Part shown: positions 1 to 8,435 of the stretch, piece after piece
Position numbering within the stretch: position 1 is the stretch's first letter
How the letters are laid out: every line of letters begins with the position of its first letter
Origin: Flavicella marina
Lineage (GTDB): Bacteria; Bacteroidota; Bacteroidia; Flavobacteriales; Flavobacteriaceae
Reading direction: 5' to 3'
NCBI RefSeq assembly: GCF_009193215.1
Contig: NZ_VYVA01000004.1
Coordinates: 1-64,000, forward strand
DNA: 64,000 nucleotides
Notes under the pieces: model-generated
The model's database searches: none
Told to the model about the DNA's origin: nothing
The model's input: only the letters and a program-made list of their open reading frames with translations
Position numbers and translations under genes: made by a program

Positions 1-77
1 CACAATTGATGGAGAAATACGGATTGAACGACAAAGCAATCGTTGAAGCTGTTCAAAAGGTTATCAAAAGAAAATAA
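1..77 (+). CDS. 3' end of a gene, probably transketolase C-terminal subunit
   Basis: An open frame enters from the left edge (codons start at base 3) and stops with TAA at 75-77. The last residues read LMEKYGLNDKAIVEAVQKV followed by a basic tail. This resembles the C-terminus of the second half of the split transketolase of Bacteroidetes as I remember it, but only about 24 residues are visible, so the identity is tentative. It would belong to the pentose phosphate pathway. The next gene starts 35 nt downstream on the same strand. Confidence 0.45.
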   Translation, partial: QLMEKYGLNDKAIVEAVQKVIKRK

Positions 78-111
78 CTATATTTACATTGTAACCTAAA
101 AAAAACCTAAT

Positions 112-741
112 ATGAAAAGAGTACTTTTAGCAATTGCTTTCGTTATAGGAGCAATACAATTTTCTAACGCACAAATTAGTTATGGTCTGAAAGCAGGATT
201 AAATTTTGCTTCTCCAAGTGATGCTGTAACTATTGATGGTTCTGGAGACCCACAACCAAACACAAGTTTAGATGCAAATACAAGCTGGCATGCCGGTGGG
301 TGGCTTCGAGTAAAAGTCCCTGTACTAGGATTGTATGTTAGACCTGAAGTTATTTATACGTCAATATCTGCAACATTACCTGAGTCAGTAAATATGATTG
401 GTGGTGATTATAAATTAGATAGAATTGATGTACCTGTTCTGGTTGGATTAAAAATGTTTGGAGTTGGAAATGTTTTCGCTGGACCGGTTTTCGAGTACGT
501 ACTTACATCTGATTTTAATGTATCTAACGAAACTATTACTTCTGTTAAGACAGATGATTTTTTTGTAGGAGCTCAAATTGGTGTAGGATTAGAGTTTTGG
601 AAACTAGGACTGGATGTTCGATATGAAACCGCTTTCTCTTCGAACACAACTACTTTTGGTGATCCAAACTTCCCACAAGCTTCAATTGAAATGGACAACA
701 GTCCGGATCAATTTATTGTTGGATTGTCTTATAAATTCTAA
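112..741 (+). CDS. Outer membrane beta-barrel protein (PorT/OmpA-like barrel)
   Basis: 209 residues. Residues 1-20 form a Sec signal peptide (MKRVLLAIAFVIGAIQFSNA) with probable cleavage before Gln21. The rest alternates short hydrophobic beta strands with polar turns and starts ISYGLKAGLNF, typical of the outer-membrane beta-barrel domain family (PF13568-like) common in Bacteroidetes. The C-terminal GLSYKF ends in Phe, as outer-membrane barrels usually do for Bam recognition. The specific function is unknown; this family includes PorT of the type IX secretion system, but nothing here shows it is PorT itself. A strong terminator follows at 761-780. Confidence 0.75.
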   Translation: MKRVLLAIAFVIGAIQFSNAQISYGLKAGLNFASPSDAVTIDGSGDPQPNTSLDANTSWHAGGWLRVKVPVLGLYVRPEVIYTSISATLPESVNMIGGDYKLDRIDVPVLVGLKMFGVGNVFAGPVFEYVLTSDFNVSNETITSVKTDDFFVGAQIGVGLEFWKLGLDVRYETAFSSNTTTFGDPNFPQASIEMDNSPDQFIVGLSYKF

Positions 742-760
742 GAATATAAAACGTAAAAAA

Positions 761-780
761 AGGGAACCAATTGGTTCCCT
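761..780. terminator. Bidirectional intrinsic terminator
   Basis: A perfect 20-bp palindrome (AGGGAACCAATTGGTTCCCT) has an A-run on its left and a run of T on its right. It lies between the convergent barrel gene (ends 741) and the lipoprotein gene (ends 801 on the minus strand), so it can terminate both transcripts. Confidence 0.85.
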
Positions 781-800
781 TTTTTTTGCTAAACTACTCA

Positions 801-1682
801 CTATCGCCATACACTACCTGTTGGTGTCGATGCATTGACGTTATCATTCATGGTGTTTAAAACAGGTGCTGTTTCTTGACCAACCATACCTACTAGTGGT
901 TTTAATTTAAAAGGTGCAGGACTATTATCTGGATAAGGCTCGATCGATATCACCGCAGTTTTTCCACGAACATCTAAAGGAAAAGTAACTCCACTAGGTG
1001 CATTTGTTAAAAAATCTTCTCCGGGATATCCAGGTGTACCTTCCATTCCACTATATGGTGCTGAATCATCCGCAGCATTTACATTTGAAAAAGTTCCTGT
1101 AGTAATTGGAGTACCATCAACTACAACCCAACCTTCATATTTCCATCCAGTTGGTAAATCTGGTAAAGTCAAACCTGCCGTTGCCGGATCTCCTGGTTTC
1201 AACCACCAAATTCCATTTTCATTATTCATTGCATTTGTTGCATTATCAGAAGGAGTTGCTAATACAAACTGACCAGCTACAGAAGAGAAATCTGCGATGA
1301 TACCCGTTCCTAAAGTTGCAGAACTCCCAGAAAAATCACCAACTAAATACTTAGTATCTGATGGTTTTGGATCAGGATCGTTTGTTGGTTCGATACTCAA
1401 AACAAATTTTGAAGCATTTTCCAATTGAACTTTATCAACATCAAATTTTGTCTCTGAAAGATCACCATTTGCATCCACACTGAAAACTCCTGTTGTCACA
1501 GGTTCTCCATCAACAATAATCCAACCTTCGTATTTGTAGTCATTTCCTAAATCTTCTAACCCTTCAATATCTAATGTTAATTGAGAGGTTGTCATTTCTT
1601 GTGTTTCTTCTTCGTTATCCTTACACGAAACGAAGGCTGTACTGAATGCTATCAAAGCAATAGCAATGTTTTTTTGAATCAT
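801..1682 (-). CDS. Lipoprotein with two RskA-like repeats
   Basis: 293 residues. The N-terminus carries a lipoprotein signal ending FVSC (Cys20), followed by an acidic stretch (DNEEE). It contains two related segments, about residues 50-120 and 181-267. Both begin with a KYEGW..VDG.P.TTG..F pattern and continue to .SIEP..D..P and a LVG motif. That layout resembles the extracytoplasmic domain of RskA-type anti-sigma factors (an 'EPxGxxxPTGP...G'-like ending), but there is no N-terminal anti-sigma region or transmembrane helix. I infer a surface or periplasmic lipoprotein of unknown role. It lies downstream of the Crp-type regulator and has its own TAnnTTTG element at 1708-1715. Confidence 0.7.
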   Translation of the reverse strand: MIQKNIAIALIAFSTAFVSCKDNEEETQEMTTSQLTLDIEGLEDLGNDYKYEGWIIVDGEPVTTGVFSVDANGDLSETKFDVDKVQLENASKFVLSIEPTNDPDPKPSDTKYLVGDFSGSSATLGTGIIADFSSVAGQFVLATPSDNATNAMNNENGIWWLKPGDPATAGLTLPDLPTGWKYEGWVVVDGTPITTGTFSNVNAADDSAPYSGMEGTPGYPGEDFLTNAPSGVTFPLDVRGKTAVISIEPYPDNSPAPFKLKPLVGMVGQETAPVLNTMNDNVNASTPTGSVWR

Positions 1683-1707
1683 TTTCTTAAGTTTTTAAAT
1701 TATATTT

Positions 1708-1715
1708 CAAATTTA
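1708..1715 (-). promoter_or_regulatory. Candidate -7 element for the lipoprotein gene
   Basis: The minus strand reads TAAATTTG, matching the Bacteroidetes -7 consensus TAnnTTTG, 25 nt before the start codon. No TTTG is seen at the expected -33 spacing, so this is a half match. Confidence 0.35.
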
Positions 1716-1742
1716 GAAACCAAAAACATTATAAAATGTTAG

Positions 1743-2423
1743 CTAGCTAACACTACTCATTTTTTCTAAAAAAATAATTTGATTTCTATCCGTTGAAATA
1801 TAACCCAACTCCTTTAATTGGTTGACTATGATGTTTAATGTTGGTCTTGAAGTACCTATCAAACTCGCAATGTCTTTTTGTGTATATGGATGTTTTACAA
1901 CTGTATTTCCAGTATCAGGACAACAATACCCATACTCTGCTTTCAAGTCCTCCAGAAAAGCAATAACTCGTTCTTTACAGTCTTTATACAACAATAACTC
2001 TAATCTACGTTCCAATTTTTTAAATCTAAAGTTCAAAAATTTATAGATACTTGTTGTTAAATTTTGATTATCACGCATTAAATCATGCAATACTGGAATT
2101 CCTATCGGACAAATTGAGGTAGCATTATCAATAGATTGTGCAAATTCATTTCTTTTTTCTTGTCCTAAAATTGCTTTTTCACCAAACATCTCTCCTTTCG
2201 TTAAAATGGCTTTCACCACTTCATCACCTTCTTCAGTATAATAGCCTATTTTTACTTTTCCTTTTTCTATCAAATAAACTTTATTTGCAGAATCTTCAGA
2301 AAAATACACATAATCGCTTTTTCTATACGAATCAAATTCATGACAATTTTTATATTCTTTAAACTTATGCGGACACAGCTTTTTGAATAAATTAACGTTC
2401 TCAAGAAACCAAATATTCGACAT
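1743..2423 (-). CDS. Crp/Fnr-family transcriptional regulator
   Basis: 226 residues. The N-terminal half is a cyclic-nucleotide-binding beta-roll (about residues 25-130, with KGEMFGEKAILG in the phosphate-cassette position). A dimerisation helix follows, then a C-terminal winged helix-turn-helix (YTQKDIASLIGTSRPTLNII, about 176-195). The cassette lacks the Arg-Ser pair typical of true cAMP binders, so the ligand is unknown. There are four or more cysteines, but not in the spacing of the FNR iron-sulfur cluster. It is a DNA-binding activator or repressor; its target is unknown, and the neighbouring lipoprotein is one possibility. A weak AT-rich hairpin (1725-1740) follows the stop. Confidence 0.85.
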   Translation of the reverse strand: MSNIWFLENVNLFKKLCPHKFKEYKNCHEFDSYRKSDYVYFSEDSANKVYLIEKGKVKIGYYTEEGDEVVKAILTKGEMFGEKAILGQEKRNEFAQSIDNATSICPIGIPVLHDLMRDNQNLTTSIYKFLNFRFKKLERRLELLLYKDCKERVIAFLEDLKAEYGYCCPDTGNTVVKHPYTQKDIASLIGTSRPTLNIIVNQLKELGYISTDRNQIIFLEKMSSVS

Positions 2424-2465
2424 ATTTTTATTTTTTAAGACGTAAAACGAAGCAAACCTTACAAA

Positions 2466-2493
2466 AAAACTCCTTCAAATATGAAGGAGTTTT
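2466..2493 (-). terminator. Terminator of the AcnA-type aconitase gene
   Basis: The arms ACTCCTTC (2469-2476) and GAAGGAGT (2483-2490) enclose a 6-nt loop. A and T runs on both sides could let it work in either direction. It sits 20 nt beyond the aconitase stop codon. Confidence 0.75.
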
Positions 2494-2511
2494 GCTATGC
2501 TATTTGCCAAT

Positions 2512-4782
2512 CTAGAAGGCATTTTGTTTTTTAATCAAATTCAAAGCTGATCCCTCTTTAAACCATTCAATCTGACTAGAATTATAAGTATGATTCAATT
2601 GAATTGTATCGACAGAACCATCTGCATGTTTGATTTCTAAAGTCAACGATTTCTTTGGGGAAAACTCATTTAAATCAATAAAATCAAAAGTATCGTCTTC
2701 TTGAATCAAATCATAATCTAATTCATTAGCAAACGTTAAACCTAGCATTCCTTGCTTCTTTAGATTCGTTTCATGAATACGCGCAAATGATTTTACAATT
2801 ACTGCTGCAACACCAAGATGTCTTGGTTCCATGGCTGCATGTTCTCTCGATGAACCTTCTCCATAATTATGATCACCAATTACAACAGAAGGAATTCCTG
2901 CTGCTTTATACGCCCTTGCTGTAGCAGGAACGGGTCCATATTCTCCTGTTAATTGATTTTTTACATGATCTGTTTTCTTATTGAAAGCATTTACCGCTCC
3001 AATCAGACAATTGTTTGAAATATTATCTAAATGCCCTCTATACCTTAGCCAAGGGCCTGCCATTGAAATATGATCTGTAGTACATTTTCCAAAAGCTTTG
3101 ATCAATAGTTTTGCTCCTTTTACATTTGTTCCGAGAGGTTCGAAAGGAGTTAATAACTGTAATCTCTCTGATGTAGGAGAAACTACAACTTGCACATGCG
3201 AGCCGTCTTTCATTGCAGCTATAAAACCGGCATCCTCTACGGCAAAACCTTTGCTTGGTAATTCTTCGCCAGTTGGCTCGTCAAACATCACATCTTCTCC
3301 ATTATTATTTTTTAAACTATCATTTGCTGGATCAAAATCCAAACGACCAGAAATTGCGATTGCTGCCACTAATTCTGGTGAAGTTACAAATGCATGTGTA
3401 TTCGGATTCCCATCAGCTCTCTTAGCGAAATTTCTGTTAAATGAATGAACGATAGAGTTTTTTGGAGCATTCTTTGGGTCCGAATATCGAGCCCATTGAC
3501 CGATACAAGGACCGCAAGCATTGGTGAAAATTCTAGCACCTAAAGCCTCAAAAGTTTGTAACAATCCATCACGTTCTGCTGTATAGCGTACCTGTTCTGA
3601 ACCCGGGTTGATTCCGAACTCTGCCTTTACTTCAATTCCTTTATCAACTGCTTGTTTGGCAATAGATGCAGCTCTAGATAAATCTTCATATGAAGAGTTG
3701 GTACACGAACCTATCAATCCCCACTCAACATCTAGCGGCCAATCATTCGCTTCAGCTTTTTCTTTGATATCTTTCCCTGCAAAAGAAGCCAAATCTGGAG
3801 AAAACGGACCATTGATATGTGGTTTCAATTCATTTAAATTAATTTCAATTACTTGATCGAAGTAAGCTACAGGGTTCTCATAAACTTCAGAATCACCCGT
3901 CAAATACGATGCTACTTCGTTTGCAGCATCAGCAACATCAGCTCTATCCGTTGCTCTTAAATAGCGATCCATTGAAGCATCATAACCAAAAGTAGAAGTT
4001 GTTGCTCCAATTTCAGCCCCCATATTACAAATAGTTCCTTTACCTGTACAAGACATCGATTTTGCTCCCTCTCCAAAATACTCTACAATTGCTCCTGTTC
4101 CTCCTTTTACAGTTAAAATACCTGCTACTTTTAAAATGACATCTTTAGGTGAAGACCAACCAGATAGTTTTCCGGTTAATTTTACACCGATTAACTTTGG
4201 AAATTTTAACTCCCAAGGCATACCAGCCATGACATCAACAGCATCTGCTCCCCCAACACCAATCGCAACCATTCCTAATCCACCGGCATTTACCGTATGC
4301 GAGTCTGTACCAATCATCATACCTCCTGGAAATGCATAGTTTTCTAACACTACTTGATGAATTATTCCAGCACCTGGTTTCCAAAATCCTATTCCATACT
4401 TATTCGAAACTGACGATAGAAAATCAAATACTTCTTTACTTGTTTTGTTGGCAAATTTTAAATCTGCAGTTGCACCTTCCTTCGCCTGAATCAAATGATC
4501 ACAGTGAACTGTTGTAGGAACTGCTACTTTTTTCTTACCCGCTTGCATGAATTGCAGTAATGCCATTTGAGCTGTAGCATCTTGACATGCAATCCTATCG
4601 GGTGCAAAATCTACATAATCTTCGCCTCTTTTATAAGATTGTGTCGCATTACCATCCCATAAATGGTTGTATAATATTTTCTCAGATAACGTCAAAGGTC
4701 TACCAACAACCTCTCTTGCTGTATCAACACGTAATTTCATACGTGCATATACCTCTTTAATCATTTTGATATCAAATGCCAT
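2512..4782 (-). CDS. acn: Aconitate hydratase (mitochondrial/AcnA-type)
   Basis: 756 residues, full length for the mitochondrial-type aconitase of Bacteroidetes. It isomerises citrate and isocitrate in the TCA cycle through a [4Fe-4S] cluster. The three cluster cysteines are visible: Cys360 in [11 protein letters not shown], and Cys423 and Cys426 in [10 protein letters not shown]. The substrate-binding [12 protein letters not shown] motif (about 159-170) and the C-terminal swivel domain with [10 protein letters not shown] are also present. It follows acnB on the same strand, but a strong terminator (4880-4898) separates them, so it probably has its own promoter in 4783-4879. Two aconitases side by side suggest division of labour, for example under oxidative stress or iron limitation; that is inference. 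Confidence 0.95.
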   Translation of the reverse strand: MAFDIKMIKEVYARMKLRVDTAREVVGRPLTLSEKILYNHLWDGNATQSYKRGEDYVDFAPDRIACQDATAQMALLQFMQAGKKKVAVPTTVHCDHLIQAKEGATADLKFANKTSKEVFDFLSSVSNKYGIGFWKPGAGIIHQVVLENYAFPGGMMIGTDSHTVNAGGLGMVAIGVGGADAVDVMAGMPWELKFPKLIGVKLTGKLSGWSSPKDVILKVAGILTVKGGTGAIVEYFGEGAKSMSCTGKGTICNMGAEIGATTSTFGYDASMDRYLRATDRADVADAANEVASYLTGDSEVYENPVAYFDQVIEINLNELKPHINGPFSPDLASFAGKDIKEKAEANDWPLDVEWGLIGSCTNSSYEDLSRAASIAKQAVDKGIEVKAEFGINPGSEQVRYTAERDGLLQTFEALGARIFTNACGPCIGQWARYSDPKNAPKNSIVHSFNRNFAKRADGNPNTHAFVTSPELVAAIAISGRLDFDPANDSLKNNNGEDVMFDEPTGEELPSKGFAVEDAGFIAAMKDGSHVQVVVSPTSERLQLLTPFEPLGTNVKGAKLLIKAFGKCTTDHISMAGPWLRYRGHLDNISNNCLIGAVNAFNKKTDHVKNQLTGEYGPVPATARAYKAAGIPSVVIGDHNYGEGSSREHAAMEPRHLGVAAVIVKSFARIHETNLKKQGMLGLTFANELDYDLIQEDDTFDFIDLNEFSPKKSLTLEIKHADGSVDTIQLNHTYNSSQIEWFKEGSALNLIKKQNAF

Positions 4783-4879
4783 ATTCTCAAAGTTTTATAG
4801 ATTTTTTCGTAACCTACAAGATACAAAATATCTTAAGTTATTTAAAAAACACAGCTAGTAAAAAAACAGCAAAAAAAAA

Positions 4880-4898
4880 CCCAAGTTTAAAACTTGGG
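4880..4898 (-). terminator. Terminator of acnB
   Basis: The near-perfect palindrome CCCAAGTTTAAAACTTGGG has nine-base arms and a long A-run to its left, which is a T-run on the minus strand. It lies 24 nt past the acnB stop. Confidence 0.85.
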
Positions 4899-4922
4899 CC
4901 TTGATAACTATTTTGTTTCGTA

Positions 4923-7700
4923 TTATAAAACTAACAACTTAGACGAAGGTTTGAATTTTGTTAAATTAATTCCTTCAACTGCTGCTTGGTATTCTTCTAA
5001 ATTAGGTGTTCTTCCTAAAATTGTAGACAACACAACAACTGGTGTAGAAGACAATAAAGACTCCCCTTTTTTCTCACCAGAATCTTTTACAACTCTACCT
5101 TGGAACAAACGAGTTGATGTTGCCATTACCGTATCACCTGGTTCTGCTTTTTCTTGGTTCCCCATACATAAGTTACACCCTGGACGCTCTAAATACAACA
5201 TGTTTTCATATTTTGTACGTGCAGCTGCTTTAGGGTCATTGTCGTCAAACTCAAAACCTGAATATTTTTTCAATACTTCCCAGTCACCTTCTGCCTTCAA
5301 CTCATCAACGATATTATATGTAGGAGGTGCCACAACTAAAGGAGCTTTGAACTCTACTTTTCCTTGTTGAGACTCAATGTTTTTCAACATTTGAGCTAAT
5401 ATTTTCATATCTCCTTTGTGCACCATACAAGAGCCTACAAACCCTAAATCTACAGATTTAGTACCTCCATAAAAAGATAACGGTCTAATTGTATCGTGTG
5501 TATAACGCTTAGAAACATCATCGTTGTTTACATCCGGATCAGCAATCATTGGTTCTAGAACTTGATCTAAATCAACAACAACTTCTGCATGGTATTTAGC
5601 ATTCGCATCAGGTCTCAACGCTGGTTTAGCACCAGATTTGATTTCTGCGATTCTCTTTTCTGCCTTTTCCACCAATCCTTTAAGAACTTGTTTATCGTTA
5701 TCCATACCCTTTTCAATCATGATTTGGATACGACCTTTCGCTATTTCTAATGATTCAATTAAAGTATCATCTTCAGAAATACAAATTGAAGCTTTGGCTT
5801 TCATTTCCGCTGTCCAATCTGTAAATGTAAATGCTTGATCCGCAGTTAATGTACCAATATGAACTTCTATAATTCTACCTTGGAATACATTTTCACCACC
5901 AAATTGCTTTAACATTTGTTGTTGTGTTGCATGTACGACATCACGGAAATCCATATATCCTTTCATTTCACCTTTAAAGGTTACTTTTACAGATTGAGGA
6001 ATTGGCATTGTAGCTTCTCCTGTCGCTAAAGCCAATGCTACGGTACCTGAATCTGCACCAAACGCAACACCTTTAGACATACGTGTATGTGAATCTCCAC
6101 CAATAATAATGTCCCAATCACCAACTGTGATATCATTCAATACTTTGTGAATTACATCGGTCATAGCATGATATTTCCCTTTAGGGTCACGCGCTGTAAT
6201 CAAACCAAAATCATTCATGAATTGCATCAATCTTGGAATATTTGCTTTTGATTTGTTATCCCAAACAGAAGCTGTATGACAACCTGATTGGTAAGCACCA
6301 TCTACAATTGGAGAAATTGTAGTTGCTGCCATCATTTCTAACTCTTGTGATGTCATCAATCCTGTAGTATCTTGCGACCCAACAATATTTACTTCAACAC
6401 GAACATCAGAACCTGCATGTAAAACTTTACCTGGAGTAGTACCTACAGCATTTTTGTTGAATATTTTCTCAACTGCTGTCAATCCTTGTCCTTCTACTGA
6501 TACTTCTTTAGAAGCAGCATATACTGGAATGATATCTGTACCTAAAACTTTAGAAGCAAATGTTTGTAATTTCTTACCGAATACTACAGCATAAGAACCT
6601 CCTGCTTTGATAAACTCAACTTTTTGAGGTGTCAACGCTGCTGAAATATCTTTTACTTCAACTCCGTCTTTGTATAATTTTTTATCTTTTGTGTTAATCG
6701 TTAAAACAGTACCTGTTTCTACAGAATAAACTTCTTCTAATACAGGCTCTCCTGCTTCATCTAAAACAACATTGCCATCTGCATCTGTTTTCTTTACCCA
6801 GTTCTGTAAATCAACTCCGATACCTCCTGTAACTCCAACTGTAGTTAAGAAAATAGGTGAAATACCATTTGTACCCGCAATAACTGGAGCAATATTGATA
6901 AAAGGAACATAAGGACTTGCAGCAACTCCTGTCCATAAAGCCACATTATTTACACCTGACATTCTAGAAGATCCAACTCCCATTGTACCTTTTTCTGCCA
7001 CCAACATCACTCGTTTGTCTGGGTGTTGTTCTTTTAAAGCAGCTAACTCTTGTTGCATTTCTTTATTATGCTCAAAGATACATTGACCATGCAATTCACG
7101 ATCTGATCTTGAGTGTGCATCTGCACCAGGAGATAATAAATCTGTTGATATATCACCTATTCCAGCGATAAATGTCACTATTTCTATTTCTTCTTCTACT
7201 TCTGGTAACTGTGTAAAAAACTCAGCTTTAGCATAGCTTTCTATCAACTCAACAGCAATAGCATTTCCTTCTTTATATGCTTTTTCCAAACGAGCAGTAT
7301 CTGCATCGTATAAAAATACTTGTGTTTTTAAAACTTTTGCCGCTTCTTTTGCTATATCTGCATCAGCACCTAAAGCCAAATCAAGTAACACTTTTATAGA
7401 AGGACCACCTTTCATATGAGACAATTGCTCAAAAGCAAAAGCTGGAGAAATTTCTTCTAAAACAGATTCACCTAAAATTATTTCTTTCAAAAACTCTGCT
7501 TTTACTGTAGCTGCACTTGTTGTACCAGGTAAAACATTATAAATAAAGAAATTAAGAGAATCTTCACGGTATTCATGATTTGCGTCTTTAATTTGCAAAA
7601 TAATTTCGCTTAACAATTCTGCTCCATCAATTGGTTTTGGGTGAAGCCCATTGCTCTTACGCTCTTCGATCTCTTTAAGGTAATCGTTATAAGTGTTCAT
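4923..7700 (-). CDS. acnB: Bifunctional aconitate hydratase 2 / 2-methylisocitrate dehydratase
   Basis: 925 residues, longer than the 865 of E. coli AcnB. The architecture fits AcnB: an N-terminal HEAT-like helical domain (about 1-160), then the swivel domain (about 170-400, with SSRMSGVNNVALW), then the catalytic domains. Iron-sulfur ligands are Cys758 (GFVGSCMVHKGDMK) and Cys842 and Cys845 (PGCNLCMGNQ). The extra length lies mainly in an insertion rich in charged residues around 300-370 (DADGNVVLDEAGEPVLEE). It works in the TCA cycle and, in relatives, also in the 2-methylcitrate cycle. It reads towards the AcnA-type aconitase 140 nt downstream. A TATTTTTG element at 7777-7784 is a candidate promoter. 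Confidence 0.96.
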   Translation of the reverse strand: MNTYNDYLKEIEERKSNGLHPKPIDGAELLSEIILQIKDANHEYREDSLNFFIYNVLPGTTSAATVKAEFLKEIILGESVLEEISPAFAFEQLSHMKGGPSIKVLLDLALGADADIAKEAAKVLKTQVFLYDADTARLEKAYKEGNAIAVELIESYAKAEFFTQLPEVEEEIEIVTFIAGIGDISTDLLSPGADAHSRSDRELHGQCIFEHNKEMQQELAALKEQHPDKRVMLVAEKGTMGVGSSRMSGVNNVALWTGVAASPYVPFINIAPVIAGTNGISPIFLTTVGVTGGIGVDLQNWVKKTDADGNVVLDEAGEPVLEEVYSVETGTVLTINTKDKKLYKDGVEVKDISAALTPQKVEFIKAGGSYAVVFGKKLQTFASKVLGTDIIPVYAASKEVSVEGQGLTAVEKIFNKNAVGTTPGKVLHAGSDVRVEVNIVGSQDTTGLMTSQELEMMAATTISPIVDGAYQSGCHTASVWDNKSKANIPRLMQFMNDFGLITARDPKGKYHAMTDVIHKVLNDITVGDWDIIIGGDSHTRMSKGVAFGADSGTVALALATGEATMPIPQSVKVTFKGEMKGYMDFRDVVHATQQQMLKQFGGENVFQGRIIEVHIGTLTADQAFTFTDWTAEMKAKASICISEDDTLIESLEIAKGRIQIMIEKGMDNDKQVLKGLVEKAEKRIAEIKSGAKPALRPDANAKYHAEVVVDLDQVLEPMIADPDVNNDDVSKRYTHDTIRPLSFYGGTKSVDLGFVGSCMVHKGDMKILAQMLKNIESQQGKVEFKAPLVVAPPTYNIVDELKAEGDWEVLKKYSGFEFDDNDPKAAARTKYENMLYLERPGCNLCMGNQEKAEPGDTVMATSTRLFQGRVVKDSGEKKGESLLSSTPVVVLSTILGRTPNLEEYQAAVEGINLTKFKPSSKLLVL

Positions 7701-7776
7701 AAAACTTTTCGTATTTTACTTAGTAGCAATTATTTTAAAAATAATACACTACTATCTCGTTAATAATTTTGTGTGG

Positions 7777-7784
7777 CAAAAATA
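7777..7784 (-). promoter_or_regulatory. Candidate -7 promoter element for acnB
   Basis: The minus strand reads TATTTTTG, a full match to TAnnTTTG, 76 nt before the acnB start. A -33 TTTG is not present at ideal spacing. The rest of the gap 7785-8000 is AT-rich and I see no other gene or structure in it. Confidence 0.4.
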
Positions 7785-8000
7785 CAAAATATACCTTGTA
7801 TTTAAAAGCTGTAACACTGATGTTTACTAGATTTGACACAAGATAAATGAGATTGAAATTTTTAGAATATATAATTTACATTAAACTCAAAATAACTTCA
7901 ATATTTTAAGAATTACATAATCAAAAACTACTATAAAACACATTGTTTAGTGGTTTTTAACAGAAACCTATAAAATATTCAAATATTCGCAATCAAAAAA

Positions 8001-8301
8001 AAGTAGGCCTATAAGCCGAATTCTGTCTCCGTAAAAACGGACTCTTATCATTTATCTCGCTCCAAAATTACTTATGGAGTCTATCTGCCTACCCCTTGGA
8101 ATCGGGCGAGTAACCCTCAAGCTCCAATGTACATGGCATTGCATCGCATAGAGTTTACCTGGTTTCACTACAGCCGAACTGTACTTGCTTTCTGTTGCAC
8201 TTGTCCTCAGCTCACACTGGACGGATGTTATCCGCTATGCTACTCTGTGATGTCCGGACTTTCCTTTCCTGAAAAATTCAAGACGATAAGACGGCCTACT
8301 T
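8001..8301 (-). ncRNA. rnpB: RNase P RNA (bacterial type A)
   Basis: The minus strand starts AAGTAGGCCG and ends GGCCTACTT, so the two ends pair perfectly as helix P1. Conserved blocks are present: GGAAAGTCCGGAC near the 5' end, ACAGAAAGCAAG in the middle, GGGTAGGC further on, and AGACAGAATTCGGCTTATAG before the 3' end. It is the catalytic subunit that removes the 5' leader of pre-tRNAs. The RNA is followed by a T-run (7995-8002 read on the minus strand). At about 301 nt it is a compact version. Its upstream region is unusual: a terminator-like hairpin (8315-8336) lies only 14 nt before the 5' end. Confidence 0.95.
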
Positions 8302-8314
8302 ATGTAATAAAAAA

Positions 8315-8336
8315 CCCACTCTATCTCTAGAGTGGG
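8315..8336 (-). terminator. Terminator-like hairpin between dnaJ and rnpB
   Basis: CCCACTCTA and TAGAGTGGG form nine-base arms with a 4-nt loop. The minus strand continues TTTTTTATTA, so this looks like an intrinsic terminator for dnaJ or for a short leader RNA. It stands directly before rnpB. Confidence 0.7.
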
Positions 8337-8380
8337 AAAATTGCTATGAAAAAGATGTTACTAAAGATTTAGTAACTATG

Positions 8381-8388
8381 CAAAGATA
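8381..8388 (-). promoter_or_regulatory. Candidate -7 promoter element upstream of rnpB
   Basis: The minus strand reads TATCTTTG, a full match to TAnnTTTG. The expected start point falls at or near the beginning of a perfect inverted repeat (8357-8376, GTTACTAAA arms). No -33 TTTG is seen 19 nt upstream. It is the best visible promoter for rnpB, but the transcript would have to cross the hairpin at 8315-8336. Confidence 0.45.
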
Positions 8389-8435
8389 GTCTATTAAATT
8401 TAATTAACGTAACTTTTTTTTGCGCATCCTTTTCG

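Noticed and set aside
1738-1751. Perfect 14-bp palindrome GTTAGCTAGCTAAC at the 3' end of the Crp-type gene
   Set aside because: It overlaps the stop codon, has no T-run and no second site, so I cannot support an operator or terminator claim.
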